Positions 1 through 6,056 of a stretch of DNA of 7,239 bases are shown piece by piece. The notes below the pieces were generated by a model. The model saw only the letters and a list, made by a program, of their open reading frames with translations, was not told the origin of the DNA and ran no database searches. Source of the DNA: Deltaproteobacteria bacterium UBA6601 (lineage in GTDB: Bacteria; Myxococcota_A; UBA796; UBA9615); NCBI GenBank assembly GCA_002433485.1, contig DJIF01000133.1, positions 9,885 to 17,123 on the forward strand. Direction: 5' to 3'. Each line of letters begins with the position of its first letter. Within the stretch, counting starts at the first letter, position 1. The translations under genes were made by a program, and so were the position numbers.

Positions 1-152
1 TCATCGTCATCGTCAGCGCCGCTGAGTTGGTGTCCCCCTTGGCAGCCCATCAGGATGAGCAGGCTGAGCAGGCACAGTAGCGGGTCGCGGGGCCACCGGC
101 TGGCGCTGAGCTTGCCGTCTTCCACTGCTAGCCTGGTCTGGGTTGCTTTCAT
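1..152 (-). CDS. Lipoprotein with Asp-rich linker, C-terminus cut by window edge
   Basis: Fifty N-terminal residues are visible. A charged n-region is followed by a hydrophobic core (residues 25-36) and a lipobox L-M-G-C with the lipidated Cys at 37, so this is a predicted exported lipoprotein. After QGGHQLSGA the reading enters an Asp tract (DDDD at 47-50) and leaves the window. The tract resembles the Asp-Ser-Ala linkers of the lipoproteins at 6057 and 6952. The ATG lies 4 bp after the stop of the SDR epimerase, so the two are probably co-transcribed. The only purine-rich run before this ATG overlaps the upstream stop and sits very close. An in-frame GTG at 125 (codon 10), with AGG six bases upstream, is an alternative start that shortens the n-region. 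The mature domain is not visible, so no function can be given. Confidence 0.72.
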   Translation of the reverse strand, partial: MKATQTRLAVEDGKLSASRWPRDPLLCLLSLLILMGCQGGHQLSGADDDD

Positions 153-156
153 GCCC

Positions 157-1062
157 CTAGCCCGTGCCGTTGATACAGGATTCTAAGGCTCCGCGTAATT
201 CGGGATGGTGGAAGTCGTAGCCGCTATCGAGCGCCGCTTTGGGAAGCGCTCGTTGTGACTCCATCAGGATGTGGCTCATCTCGCCGAAGGCGGCCCGGAG
301 CGCGAGCCGGGGGACCGGCAAGAGGGTCGGTCGACCCAGGACCTGGCCCAGAGTTCTGGTGAAGGTTTTGTTGGTGACTGGATTTGGCGCCACCAGGTTG
401 ATGGGACCGGAGAGGCTTTCGGTCTTGGCAGCATGCAGCAGTATGCCTACGGCATCATCGATGTGGATCCAGGGCATCCACTGACGGCCGTGACCCAGTT
501 GTCCCCCCATGCCCAGCCTGAAGGGCAGCAGCATGCGGCCCAGCGCGCCACCGTTAGCGGCCAGCACGAGACCGGTCCGGGCAGTGACAACCCGCAGGCC
601 CAACTTCTCCGCCTGCATTGCTTCAGCTTCCCATTCGCGACAAACCTCAGCCAGAAAGCTGCTGGCTGGCTCCGCTGTTTCGGTGAGCTCCTGGTCGCCA
701 CGGTCGCCGTAGTAACCGGCGGCCGAGGCCGAAATCAGGACTTTGGGACGCTGGTCCAGCGATTTCACTGCGGCGATCAGGTTGCGGGTTCCCAGGACCC
801 GACTGTTTCGGATCGCTCTCTTCTTGGCCGCGGTCCAGCGGCCTTCGCCGACTGGCTCCCCTGCCAGGTGAACGATCACATCAACGCCAGAGAATGGTTC
901 TGCAGCAGGTGGCGCGGTCTCAGGCTGCCAACTGAAGGTCTTGACCGGTCCCAGCTTGCGGCGTGCCCGGGCGGCGTCGCGCCCAAGCACTCGGGGCTCG
1001 TTAAGCTCTACCATCAGGCGTCGCCCGATGAGTCCGGTTGCACCGCTGATGAGTACTCTCAT
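157..1062 (-). CDS. TIGR01777/YfcH-type SDR epimerase-family protein
   Basis: This is a complete 301-residue atypical extended SDR protein, close to the usual family length of about 300. The N-terminus carries the NAD(P)-binding G7-A-T-G-x-x-G13 turn. The family signatures follow: HLAGEPVGEGRW (65-76), SASAAGYYGDRG (111-122) and PWIHIDD (197-203). The C-terminal part, from about 247, matches the small DUF1731-like domain (PxPxxALRxxxGE...). At the SDR catalytic position the pattern is YxxxR (Y117, R121) rather than YxxxK. The protein is probably cytoplasmic. The substrate of this family (bacterial YfcH, human SDR39U1) is not established, so 'epimerase' is a fold-based name only. The start is supported by a strong GGGAGG ribosome site (1068-1073) five bases upstream. 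It is transcribed divergently from the DHRS12-like SDR and is probably followed in the same transcript by the edge-truncated lipoprotein. Confidence 0.95.
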   Translation of the reverse strand: MRVLISGATGLIGRRLMVELNEPRVLGRDAARARRKLGPVKTFSWQPETAPPAAEPFSGVDVIVHLAGEPVGEGRWTAAKKRAIRNSRVLGTRNLIAAVKSLDQRPKVLISASAAGYYGDRGDQELTETAEPASSFLAEVCREWEAEAMQAEKLGLRVVTARTGLVLAANGGALGRMLLPFRLGMGGQLGHGRQWMPWIHIDDAVGILLHAAKTESLSGPINLVAPNPVTNKTFTRTLGQVLGRPTLLPVPRLALRAAFGEMSHILMESQRALPKAALDSGYDFHHPELRGALESCINGTG

Positions 1063-1081
1063 GGAAGCCTCCCGTGCAGGA

Positions 1082-1109
1082 AGCTAGGCTCAAGGGGCGA
1101 GCCTTAGCT
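1082..1109. repeat. Inverted repeat in the divergent intergenic region
   Basis: AGCTAGGCTC (1082-1091) pairs with GAGCCTTAGCT (1099-1109) around a 7-base loop, with a single unpaired base in the right arm. It lies between the two divergent SDR genes, about 20 bases upstream of the minus-strand start codon and 64 upstream of the plus-strand start. It could be an operator or a leader hairpin for either gene. No U-tract follows on either strand, so a simple intrinsic terminator is unlikely. I saw no convincing -35/-10 pair in 1063-1172. Confidence 0.5.
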
Positions 1110-1162
1110 GTACTGCATCATGGTGCCCGAATATGAAGCTGTTTTGGGGCGATAACTGGAGT

Positions 1163-1168
1163 GAGGTG
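1163..1168 (+). promoter_or_regulatory. Ribosome binding site deciding the SDR start
   Basis: GAGGTG lies four bases before the ATG at 1173. The upstream in-frame GTG at 1161 has no such site, and the later ATG at 1281, immediately before the Rossmann fold, has none either. This supports 1173 and keeps the family-specific N-terminal segment. Confidence 0.6.
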
Positions 1169-1172
1169 CTGG

Positions 1173-2144
1173 ATGACCTGGTGGAATCGGATTCTTGACA
1201 AGAGCATCTTGTTTTCCTTTGACCGGTCTGGCTACCAGCGTCATGAGCGAGCTTTTTTATCCGGTTCTCTGGACGTCTCTATGGAGGGAAGGTCCTGTCT
1301 GGTGAGCGGAGCCAACAGCGGGCTTGGCTTTGAACTGGCCCGAGGTCTTGCCGCTCGCGGTGCTGCGGTGCACATGTTGTGTCGCAATCCCCAGCGCGGG
1401 GCGCAGGCTAAGCAGGCGATCCAAGCTGAGCACAGCGCGGCGCAACTGCAGCTGCACATTGTTGACCTCTCGAGTCTTGCGTCGATCCGCAGCTTTGTTG
1501 CGGGCTTTGAGATCAATCGAGTGGATGTCCTGCTGCATAACGCGGGCTTGTTGCCGCTGCGTCGTGAGCTTACTGCCGATGGACTGGAACTGACCGTTGC
1601 GACCCACCTTGTTGGTCCCTTCCTGCTGACCCGACTGTTGGCTGAAAAGCTTGCTGGTGGGCGGGTGGTGTTCGTCTCTTCCGGTGGAATGTACGCCAAG
1701 CGTCTGGATGTGGAGGCGATGCTGCGTAATGAGGGTAGCTATGACGGGGTGGCTGCCTATGCCATGACCAAGCGCGCTCAGGTGGTACTGGCCGAATTGT
1801 TGGCGGAGCAGCTCAAACAGCGGAACATAACGGTCAACAGCATGCATCCCGGCTGGGCCGCGACTCCTGGGGTCGAGCGCTCTCTGCCGCGCTTCTGGAC
1901 TGTCATGGGCAAGCGCCTCCGGACTCCGGCACAGGGGGCTGATACGGCCTTGTGGTTGGCGGTCGCTGCTGAGGTTGAGGGATTGAGCGGGCGGTTCTGG
2001 TTTGATCGAGAGGTGGTCTCTCCCTATCTGTTCCCGGGGACCCGAGAGGATGAACTTGAGCGGCGTCGCTTGTGGGCCCTGTGCGAGCGCTTAGCGGGTG
2101 GGTTCACCTCAGCAGCTTCGGAGCCCAGCGATAGCGAGCCTTGA
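1173..2144 (+). CDS. DHRS12-like short-chain dehydrogenase/reductase
   Basis: A 323-residue NAD(P)-dependent SDR, probably cytoplasmic. In order: an N-terminal segment of about 36 residues containing RSGYQRHERAF; the cofactor turn GANSGLG (46-52); HNAG (122-125); the VSSGGM serine region (168-173); the catalytic YAMTK with Y196 and K200; MHPGWAATPGV (224-234); and a GADT...SGRFWFDR tail (255-279). From memory, the N-terminal SGY element, the SSGGM and HPGWA(D)TPGV blocks and the SGRFxxDR tail all match eukaryotic DHRS12 and its bacterial relatives better than a generic SDR. The substrate is unknown. The ATG at 1173 is chosen because it has a ribosome site and keeps the family N-terminus; GTG 1161 and ATG 1281 are alternatives. 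The CotH-family lipoprotein follows after 47 bp and is probably in the same transcript, though no functional link is evident. Confidence 0.92.
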   Translation: MTWWNRILDKSILFSFDRSGYQRHERAFLSGSLDVSMEGRSCLVSGANSGLGFELARGLAARGAAVHMLCRNPQRGAQAKQAIQAEHSAAQLQLHIVDLSSLASIRSFVAGFEINRVDVLLHNAGLLPLRRELTADGLELTVATHLVGPFLLTRLLAEKLAGGRVVFVSSGGMYAKRLDVEAMLRNEGSYDGVAAYAMTKRAQVVLAELLAEQLKQRNITVNSMHPGWAATPGVERSLPRFWTVMGKRLRTPAQGADTALWLAVAAEVEGLSGRFWFDREVVSPYLFPGTREDELERRRLWALCERLAGGFTSAASEPSDSEP

Positions 2145-2191
2145 GCATACTCTCGCGCTGCTGGACTGATGTTGGGCTAGGATTGATCGTC

Positions 2192-3979
2192 ATGTCTTCG
2201 GCCTCTCCATGGATGGGCTCTGTGGTCGCATCCGAGCGCAGCGGGCAACCGTCCATAAGGTTGCCACTGCTGGCTTTGTTGCTGGCTAGTGTCGGTCTGC
2301 TGACGGCGTGCACTGAACCGGCTGGGGAGCAGGACTCCGGCCTCGACTTCTTCGCCGCTGAACGGGTGCTTGACGTAAATATCGACATCGCTGCTGAGGA
2401 CTGGGATGCGCTGCGCGCGCCGGGACGTACACTCTCCGACATCCTGGGTGGTGATTGTCTGGATGGACCGCCAGAGGACATCTTTCCGTTCTACTCGGCC
2501 ACCGTCAGTGTAGATGGCGAGACTCTTGAGCAGGTTGGCGTTCGTAAGAAGGGCTTTCTGGGCTCGCTCAGTGACAAGAAGCCGTCGCTGAAGATTCGCT
2601 TCGACAAGTTTGTTGATGGCCAGTTACTCGGCGGGGTGTTGAAGCGCTTGACCTTGAACAATGTTCAGCAGGACCGCTCTCGCCTGAATACCTGCATGAC
2701 CTACAAGGTCTTCGCCGATGCCGGTCTGCCAAGTCCACGTTGCAATTTCGCCAGGGTTCATATCAACGGTGCGGACTATGGCTTGTTTGTCCACGTAGAG
2801 AGCATCAAGCGGGCGTTCTTGGAGCACAATTTCGGTGCTGCCGAGGGCAACCTCTATGAAGGCACGATCAGCGACTTCCAGGCAGGCTGGCGGGGCACCT
2901 TTGAGAAGAAGAACAATGAAGAAGAGGCTGACTGGTCGGACATCGATGCGGTGGTCGATGCCTTGGAGGACTCGAGCCCAGAAGGGCTGGAGGCGCTGGG
3001 TGAGGTCGTCGATCTCGACGGTTTCCTGTCGTTCTGGGCCCTGGAGGTCCTGGTCGGACAATGGGACGGCTACACCGGCAATCGCAACAACTACTACGTG
3101 TACCGGCCGGTCGGTGGACGCTTCAGCTTCATTCCATGGGGCCCGGACTCCAGCTTCGCCCCCATCGACAACCCCTTTGACCCTCAGGTCTACCCGCAGT
3201 CGGTGATGGCGCAGAGCGCGCTCCCTCACCGGCTCTACGGAGAGGCGGAATATAGGGCTGCCTACGTTGAGCGGCTGAGAGAATTACTCGACACAGTGTG
3301 GGATGAGTCAGACCTGCTCGCCGAGATCGATCGAATGGCCGCCATCGTCCAGACTCATGCGCTTGTAGAGAGCCGGTTAGCGGCTCAGGCTGACACATCG
3401 AGGCTGCGCGACTTCGTGAGCTATCGACGGGAGCAGTTGCTCGCTGAACTGAGCCCGCAGCCTCCTGAGTGGGCCTGGCCCATCCAGGAGCCGAACATCT
3501 GCTGGGAGGATTTGGGTACCGTGGATCTGGAGTTCCGCGCTCTGTGGGGTACCTACGGCGCTCCCGACATTGGGATTGAAGACATGCTCGGCGAGGGCCA
3601 CGTTGAGGTGTTCAGCTACCTGTTTGAAGGGGAGGCCCTGAGCTTCACCAATGAAGGGGCCACCTCAGGTCTGGTTGAGGAGGGCGATGCAGCAGGTGCT
3701 GCAGCTGTGACCATTGCGCACATCCTGCAAGACGGCTCCATTGAGCTGTTGATCGTCTACACCTATCCCACGGCCCTGGTCGCTGGCGCGGTGCTGCCCT
3801 TTGATGAGTTTGTGACGTCAGGATACAGGGTCTTGATTGCGCCACCTTTTGACGAGATCCGGGTGGTAGCGCGCCTGGGCTCCGGCGCTCTTGAGCTGGA
3901 TCAGGCCTCCCGCTTTGTGGGGGCCACCGTCAGTGGTCGCATTCACGGCACCTGGTATGGCTTCGGGGGGGCTCCTTAG
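2192..3979 (+). CDS. CotH kinase-family lipoprotein
   Basis: This 595-residue protein has a lipoprotein signal (hydrophobic core about 24-36, lipobox L-T-A-C with Cys40). A CotH-type atypical kinase domain follows at about residues 58-415: VLDVNIDI (59-66), VRKKGF with a Lys pair at 119-120, KPSLKIRFDKF (130-140), LTLNN (153-157), YGLFVHVES (196-204), then WDGYTGNRNNYYVYR (291-305) and FIPWGPDSSF (313-322). By analogy with CotH, D292 is the candidate catalytic Asp and D319 the metal-binding Asp; this is inference. The second site reads PWGPD where CotH relatives often have PWDxD. A beta-rich C-terminal region (about 430-595) is not recognised. CotH proteins phosphorylate proteins in spore coats; here the target would be extracytoplasmic. 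The ATG has AGGA nine bases upstream. A TTG at 2141, overlapping the SDR stop, is an alternative start that adds 17 residues. Confidence 0.88.
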   Translation: MSSASPWMGSVVASERSGQPSIRLPLLALLLASVGLLTACTEPAGEQDSGLDFFAAERVLDVNIDIAAEDWDALRAPGRTLSDILGGDCLDGPPEDIFPFYSATVSVDGETLEQVGVRKKGFLGSLSDKKPSLKIRFDKFVDGQLLGGVLKRLTLNNVQQDRSRLNTCMTYKVFADAGLPSPRCNFARVHINGADYGLFVHVESIKRAFLEHNFGAAEGNLYEGTISDFQAGWRGTFEKKNNEEEADWSDIDAVVDALEDSSPEGLEALGEVVDLDGFLSFWALEVLVGQWDGYTGNRNNYYVYRPVGGRFSFIPWGPDSSFAPIDNPFDPQVYPQSVMAQSALPHRLYGEAEYRAAYVERLRELLDTVWDESDLLAEIDRMAAIVQTHALVESRLAAQADTSRLRDFVSYRREQLLAELSPQPPEWAWPIQEPNICWEDLGTVDLEFRALWGTYGAPDIGIEDMLGEGHVEVFSYLFEGEALSFTNEGATSGLVEEGDAAGAAAVTIAHILQDGSIELLIVYTYPTALVAGAVLPFDEFVTSGYRVLIAPPFDEIRVVARLGSGALELDQASRFVGATVSGRIHGTWYGFGGAP

Positions 3980-4017
3980 CCGTACCGAGAGCGAGTGAGA
4001 CCGAGCCGGATAATGCC

Positions 4018-4431
4018 TCACTCTATACAGGTCTGTTCCCCGAATGCCTGGGGGCAATTGGCCGGGTCGTCGCTGCCTTCAGGATTCACCTCAGCAGCGT
4101 CACAGAAGTGCTGGCGGCACTCCAGATAGTCGCCCTGGGTGACTGCTTCGCCGGCTTGCGCAAGGCCGGCTGCGAACTCAAGACAGGCGGCCTCGGAGGC
4201 CAGGTGGTCCTCGCCCCAGGTGGCGTGATAGCCATCGTGGCAGCGGTTGAGCATGCAGCTGCAGTAGTCCATCAGCGGATCGCCGCTGAGCTCGTCCTCT
4301 TGGCCGTCCTGATGGTCGCCATCATCCTGCTGCCCAGCGCAGCTCCAGCTGATGAGACACACGCCGAACAGCAAGAGCCTCAGGGTGGCGTAGGCGAAGC
4401 CTTCAGCAGCGTGGCCGGTGGGCTGGTGCAT
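4018..4431 (-). CDS. Small eight-cysteine acidic lipoprotein
   Basis: A 137-residue predicted secreted protein of no family I can name. A hydrophobic segment (about 16-30) ends at Cys31 in S-W-S-C, a weak lipobox with Trp at -2, so lipidation is likely but not certain. It is followed by a Gln/Asp/Glu-rich linker (QQDDGDHQDGQEDE, 34-47). The mature domain has eight cysteines, at 57, 59, 64, 83, 105, 110, 126 and 135, in C-x-C-x4-C...ECRQHFC spacing that suggests four disulfides. A His-rich patch, HDGYHATWGEDH (65-76), could bind metal. The gene starts inside the end of the two-haem cytochrome gene (52-bp overlap), with GGGGAG nine bases before the ATG, so translational coupling is likely. The pairing suggests a periplasmic or surface partner of the cytochrome. 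Confidence 0.82.
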   Translation of the reverse strand: MHQPTGHAAEGFAYATLRLLLFGVCLISWSCAGQQDDGDHQDGQEDELSGDPLMDYCSCMLNRCHDGYHATWGEDHLASEAACLEFAAGLAQAGEAVTQGDYLECRQHFCDAAEVNPEGSDDPANCPQAFGEQTCIE

Positions 4432-5366
4432 CTCTGGTATCTCCCCAGCCAGTCCAGGAAGTCCTGGTAACCGGCGTCGTTGGCGTCGAGGAATTTGTCG
4501 TGCCCTCCATGTTCAAGGCCACCGGCTAGTTGGGCCAGAGGTTTGGTGAGCAACAGACTGTCGTAGAGCGATTCAGTATCTACATAGTCGTTCCGGAGCA
4601 CGTTGCGTAGGGTCTGCAGTGAAGCTGGAGCGCATTCTCCGGTGGCGATCCAGCGCGGCGCGGGGTTCTCAGGGTCCTGATTGCTCTCGAAGTGACAGGG
4701 ATAGCAGCGCCCGCGAAGTGAGTACACCTTGTCAGCAAAAAGCTGTTCGAGGGACTTCTCATGGCAGTCTTCAGGGGCCGAGGTCGGCATCTGGATCAGT
4801 ACGTTGGCGACCGGGATTTCGCATTCCGTGTGCAGAGGTGGGACTCCACAGTTGTTCTCCACCTCGTCGCAGACTCGTTTGCCGCAGGCTGCGTGGTACT
4901 CGATCCAGGCGAGGAAACCCTGGTGTTCCTGTTCGATGATCTGTGCGGTGATGAGCTCGCTGTCCGGCTCTGACTTGCGGATCCAGCTGAGCACTAGGCT
5001 GTCTTCCGGACTGGCCAGATCGACCACGCCGCTGTTCACCATGCAGGCCATGGTCTGGCAGGGGGTCTCCTGCAGAAAATTGGAGAGGTCTACCCCGGCC
5101 AGATGACACTGGTTGCAGCTGGCGGTTCGGTCGCTCTGCAGCAGTGGCTCGATGCGCTGGCTGTAGAGCTGCAAGGCTTCCTCATCGGTGCAAAGGTAGC
5201 CGTGGCAGCTGCTGAGCATCAGCCAAGCCAGCAGGGTGCTGAGCAGCGCTCCGGCCAGCAGCCAGGTCAGCCGGCTGGCTCGGCTCCTGAGCAAGGAGAC
5301 GGCCTGATCTTGTTGGGCTCTAATCACCTTGTTGGCTTCCCTGTTTGCGCTGGTACTCGCCAGCAA
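4380..5366 (-). CDS. Two-haem c-type cytochrome lipoprotein
   Basis: A 328-residue exported protein. A hydrophobic segment (33-51) ends in the lipobox L-S-S-C (51-54). Two haem-c sites are visible: CNQCH (84-88) and CYPCH (221-225). Each is followed by a similar layout ending in an E-H...F-L-x-W-[IL] helix and a Cys (Cys161, Cys313), so the protein looks like two diverged copies of one cytochrome domain. KPLAQLAGGLEHGGHDKF (275-292) resembles the post-haem segment of cytochrome-like domains of secreted planctomycete and myxobacterial proteins; H286 or H289 could be axial ligands. Many extra cysteines suggest disulfides. The likely role is extracytoplasmic electron transfer; the partner is unknown. 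The start is uncertain: the TTG at 5366 lacks a clear ribosome site, whereas the in-frame GTG at 5327 (315 residues) has AGGGA ten bases upstream. It probably shares a transcript with the downstream eight-Cys lipoprotein. Confidence 0.87.
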   Translation of the reverse strand: MLASTSANREANKVIRAQQDQAVSLLRSRASRLTWLLAGALLSTLLAWLMLSSCHGYLCTDEEALQLYSQRIEPLLQSDRTASCNQCHLAGVDLSNFLQETPCQTMACMVNSGVVDLASPEDSLVLSWIRKSEPDSELITAQIIEQEHQGFLAWIEYHAACGKRVCDEVENNCGVPPLHTECEIPVANVLIQMPTSAPEDCHEKSLEQLFADKVYSLRGRCYPCHFESNQDPENPAPRWIATGECAPASLQTLRNVLRNDYVDTESLYDSLLLTKPLAQLAGGLEHGGHDKFLDANDAGYQDFLDWLGRYQRCTSPPATLLKASPTPP

Positions 5367-5413
5367 GCCTAGTGATGTACATTGCGCTCAGGCAATAAAG
5401 TTAGTCCATCTTT

Positions 5414-5420
5414 AGGGAGG
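5414..5420 (+). promoter_or_regulatory. Strong ribosome binding site before a GTG start
   Basis: AGGGAGG lies five bases before GTG 5426 and eight before a second in-frame GTG at 5429. Either may initiate; no ATG is nearby. The divergent spacer 5367-5425 must also hold promoters for both directions, but no clear boxes stand out. Confidence 0.65.
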
Positions 5421-5425
5421 TATCC

Positions 5426-5962
5426 GTGGTGCGGAAGACGGCAGTTATCAAAATCCACGGAGTCCGCTGGCTGGGGCTTGTGGTCCAGACCGACGAGGAG
5501 CTCTTGGTCTTTCCTGAGGTGAAGCTTCAGCTCGACATGTGGGCGAAGCTTATGACTGCGGTGGGGCTGCTGCTGAGCGTTGGCGGGCTTGGCTTTGTGG
5601 CTGCGGTGATGTTCGGTAATCACGACCCTATGCCTGAGGTCCCCGAGTTCTCCATGTTCAATAGCTTCGGGGTCAATCTGATTGCTCTGCCGCTAGGTCC
5701 GGCGCTGTTGCTTGCTGGGTTTATGATGCTGCGCAAGGATCACCGCTCCTTAGCCGCTCTGGCTGAGGAGTTAGCAGCGACCGACAAAGAGCAGGGGATG
5801 TCTCTTGACCAGCGTTTCTCGCTGTCCCCGCGTGCTTTTCGCTGGGTCACAGCAGAGGTCGTAATGGAGCAGCGCGGTCGTTGGACTCGCTTGACCAGTC
5901 CTCATGATGATCGGCTCGCTGTTCGCCTGCTTGATGGCAGTTGTCTCACACAGGCCAGCTGA
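5426..5962 (+). CDS. Two-helix membrane protein of unknown function
   Basis: A 178-residue protein not recognised as any named family. An amphipathic N-terminal part (1-37, with beta-like VIKIHGVRWLGLVVQ and ELLVFPEVKLQL) precedes two predicted membrane helices at about 41-63 and 81-102. A short, Pro-rich loop with acidic residues (NHDPMPEVPEF) connects them. A soluble, charged C-terminal part follows (103-178), beginning RKDHRS, which suggests that both termini face the cytoplasm. Bases 126-178 include FSLSPRAFRWVTAEVV and a final LDGS-type turn. The GTG start has an excellent ribosome site. The gene is divergent from the cytochrome lipoprotein and is followed by two lipoprotein genes on the same strand, with a 94-bp gap containing a hairpin. 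Coding is supported by an uninterrupted frame, a strong ribosome site and coherent hydrophobic segments; function is unknown. Confidence 0.78.
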   Translation: MVRKTAVIKIHGVRWLGLVVQTDEELLVFPEVKLQLDMWAKLMTAVGLLLSVGGLGFVAAVMFGNHDPMPEVPEFSMFNSFGVNLIALPLGPALLLAGFMMLRKDHRSLAALAEELAATDKEQGMSLDQRFSLSPRAFRWVTAEVVMEQRGRWTRLTSPHDDRLAVRLLDGSCLTQAS

Positions 5963-5963
5963 T

Positions 5964-6007
5964 GGGCGGCTCTGCTGCTGCTCAGCTGCCCTCCAGTCGA
6001 GCCGTCC
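5964..6007 (+). repeat. Hairpin directly after the membrane protein gene
   Basis: GGGCGGCTC (5964-5972) pairs with GAGCCGTCC (5999-6007), with one G-U pair and a 26-base loop. It begins one base after the TGA. No T-run follows, so it is not a classic intrinsic terminator; it may stabilise the 3' end or weaken read-through into the next lipoprotein. The rest of the 94-bp gap holds only the next ribosome site (AAGGGAGG, 6044-6051). Confidence 0.4.
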
Positions 6008-6056
6008 GCCGCTGGCCGCCTGCTAGGTTCTTGCTTGTTGAGTAAGGGAGGTTGCG

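Noticed and set aside
271..1107. Long plus-strand open frame of 278 codons opposite the epimerase
   Set aside because: It is antisense to a complete SDR with all family motifs, has no domain sense, and is explained by GC-rich codon structure on the other strand.
1195..1200. TTGACA, a perfect -35 box
   Set aside because: It lies inside the chosen SDR coding region, and no -10 box stands 16-18 bases downstream.
2141..2191. TTG start for the CotH gene overlapping the SDR stop (TTGA)
   Set aside because: It gives an over-long leader before the signal peptide and lacks a clear ribosome site; ATG 2192 has AGGA nine bases upstream. It is kept only as an alternative.
2624..3229. Minus-strand open frame of 201 codons inside the CotH gene
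   Set aside because: Antisense to conserved CotH motifs; no ribosome site or recognisable domain.
3980..4017. Possible bidirectional terminator between the convergent CotH and eight-Cys genes
   Set aside because: The 38-bp spacer has no stem of useful length and no T-run on either strand.
4108..4470. Plus-strand open frame with hydrophobic stretches, opposite the eight-Cys lipoprotein
   Set aside because: The minus-strand frame has a ribosome site, a signal sequence and ordered cysteines; the plus frame is its shadow.
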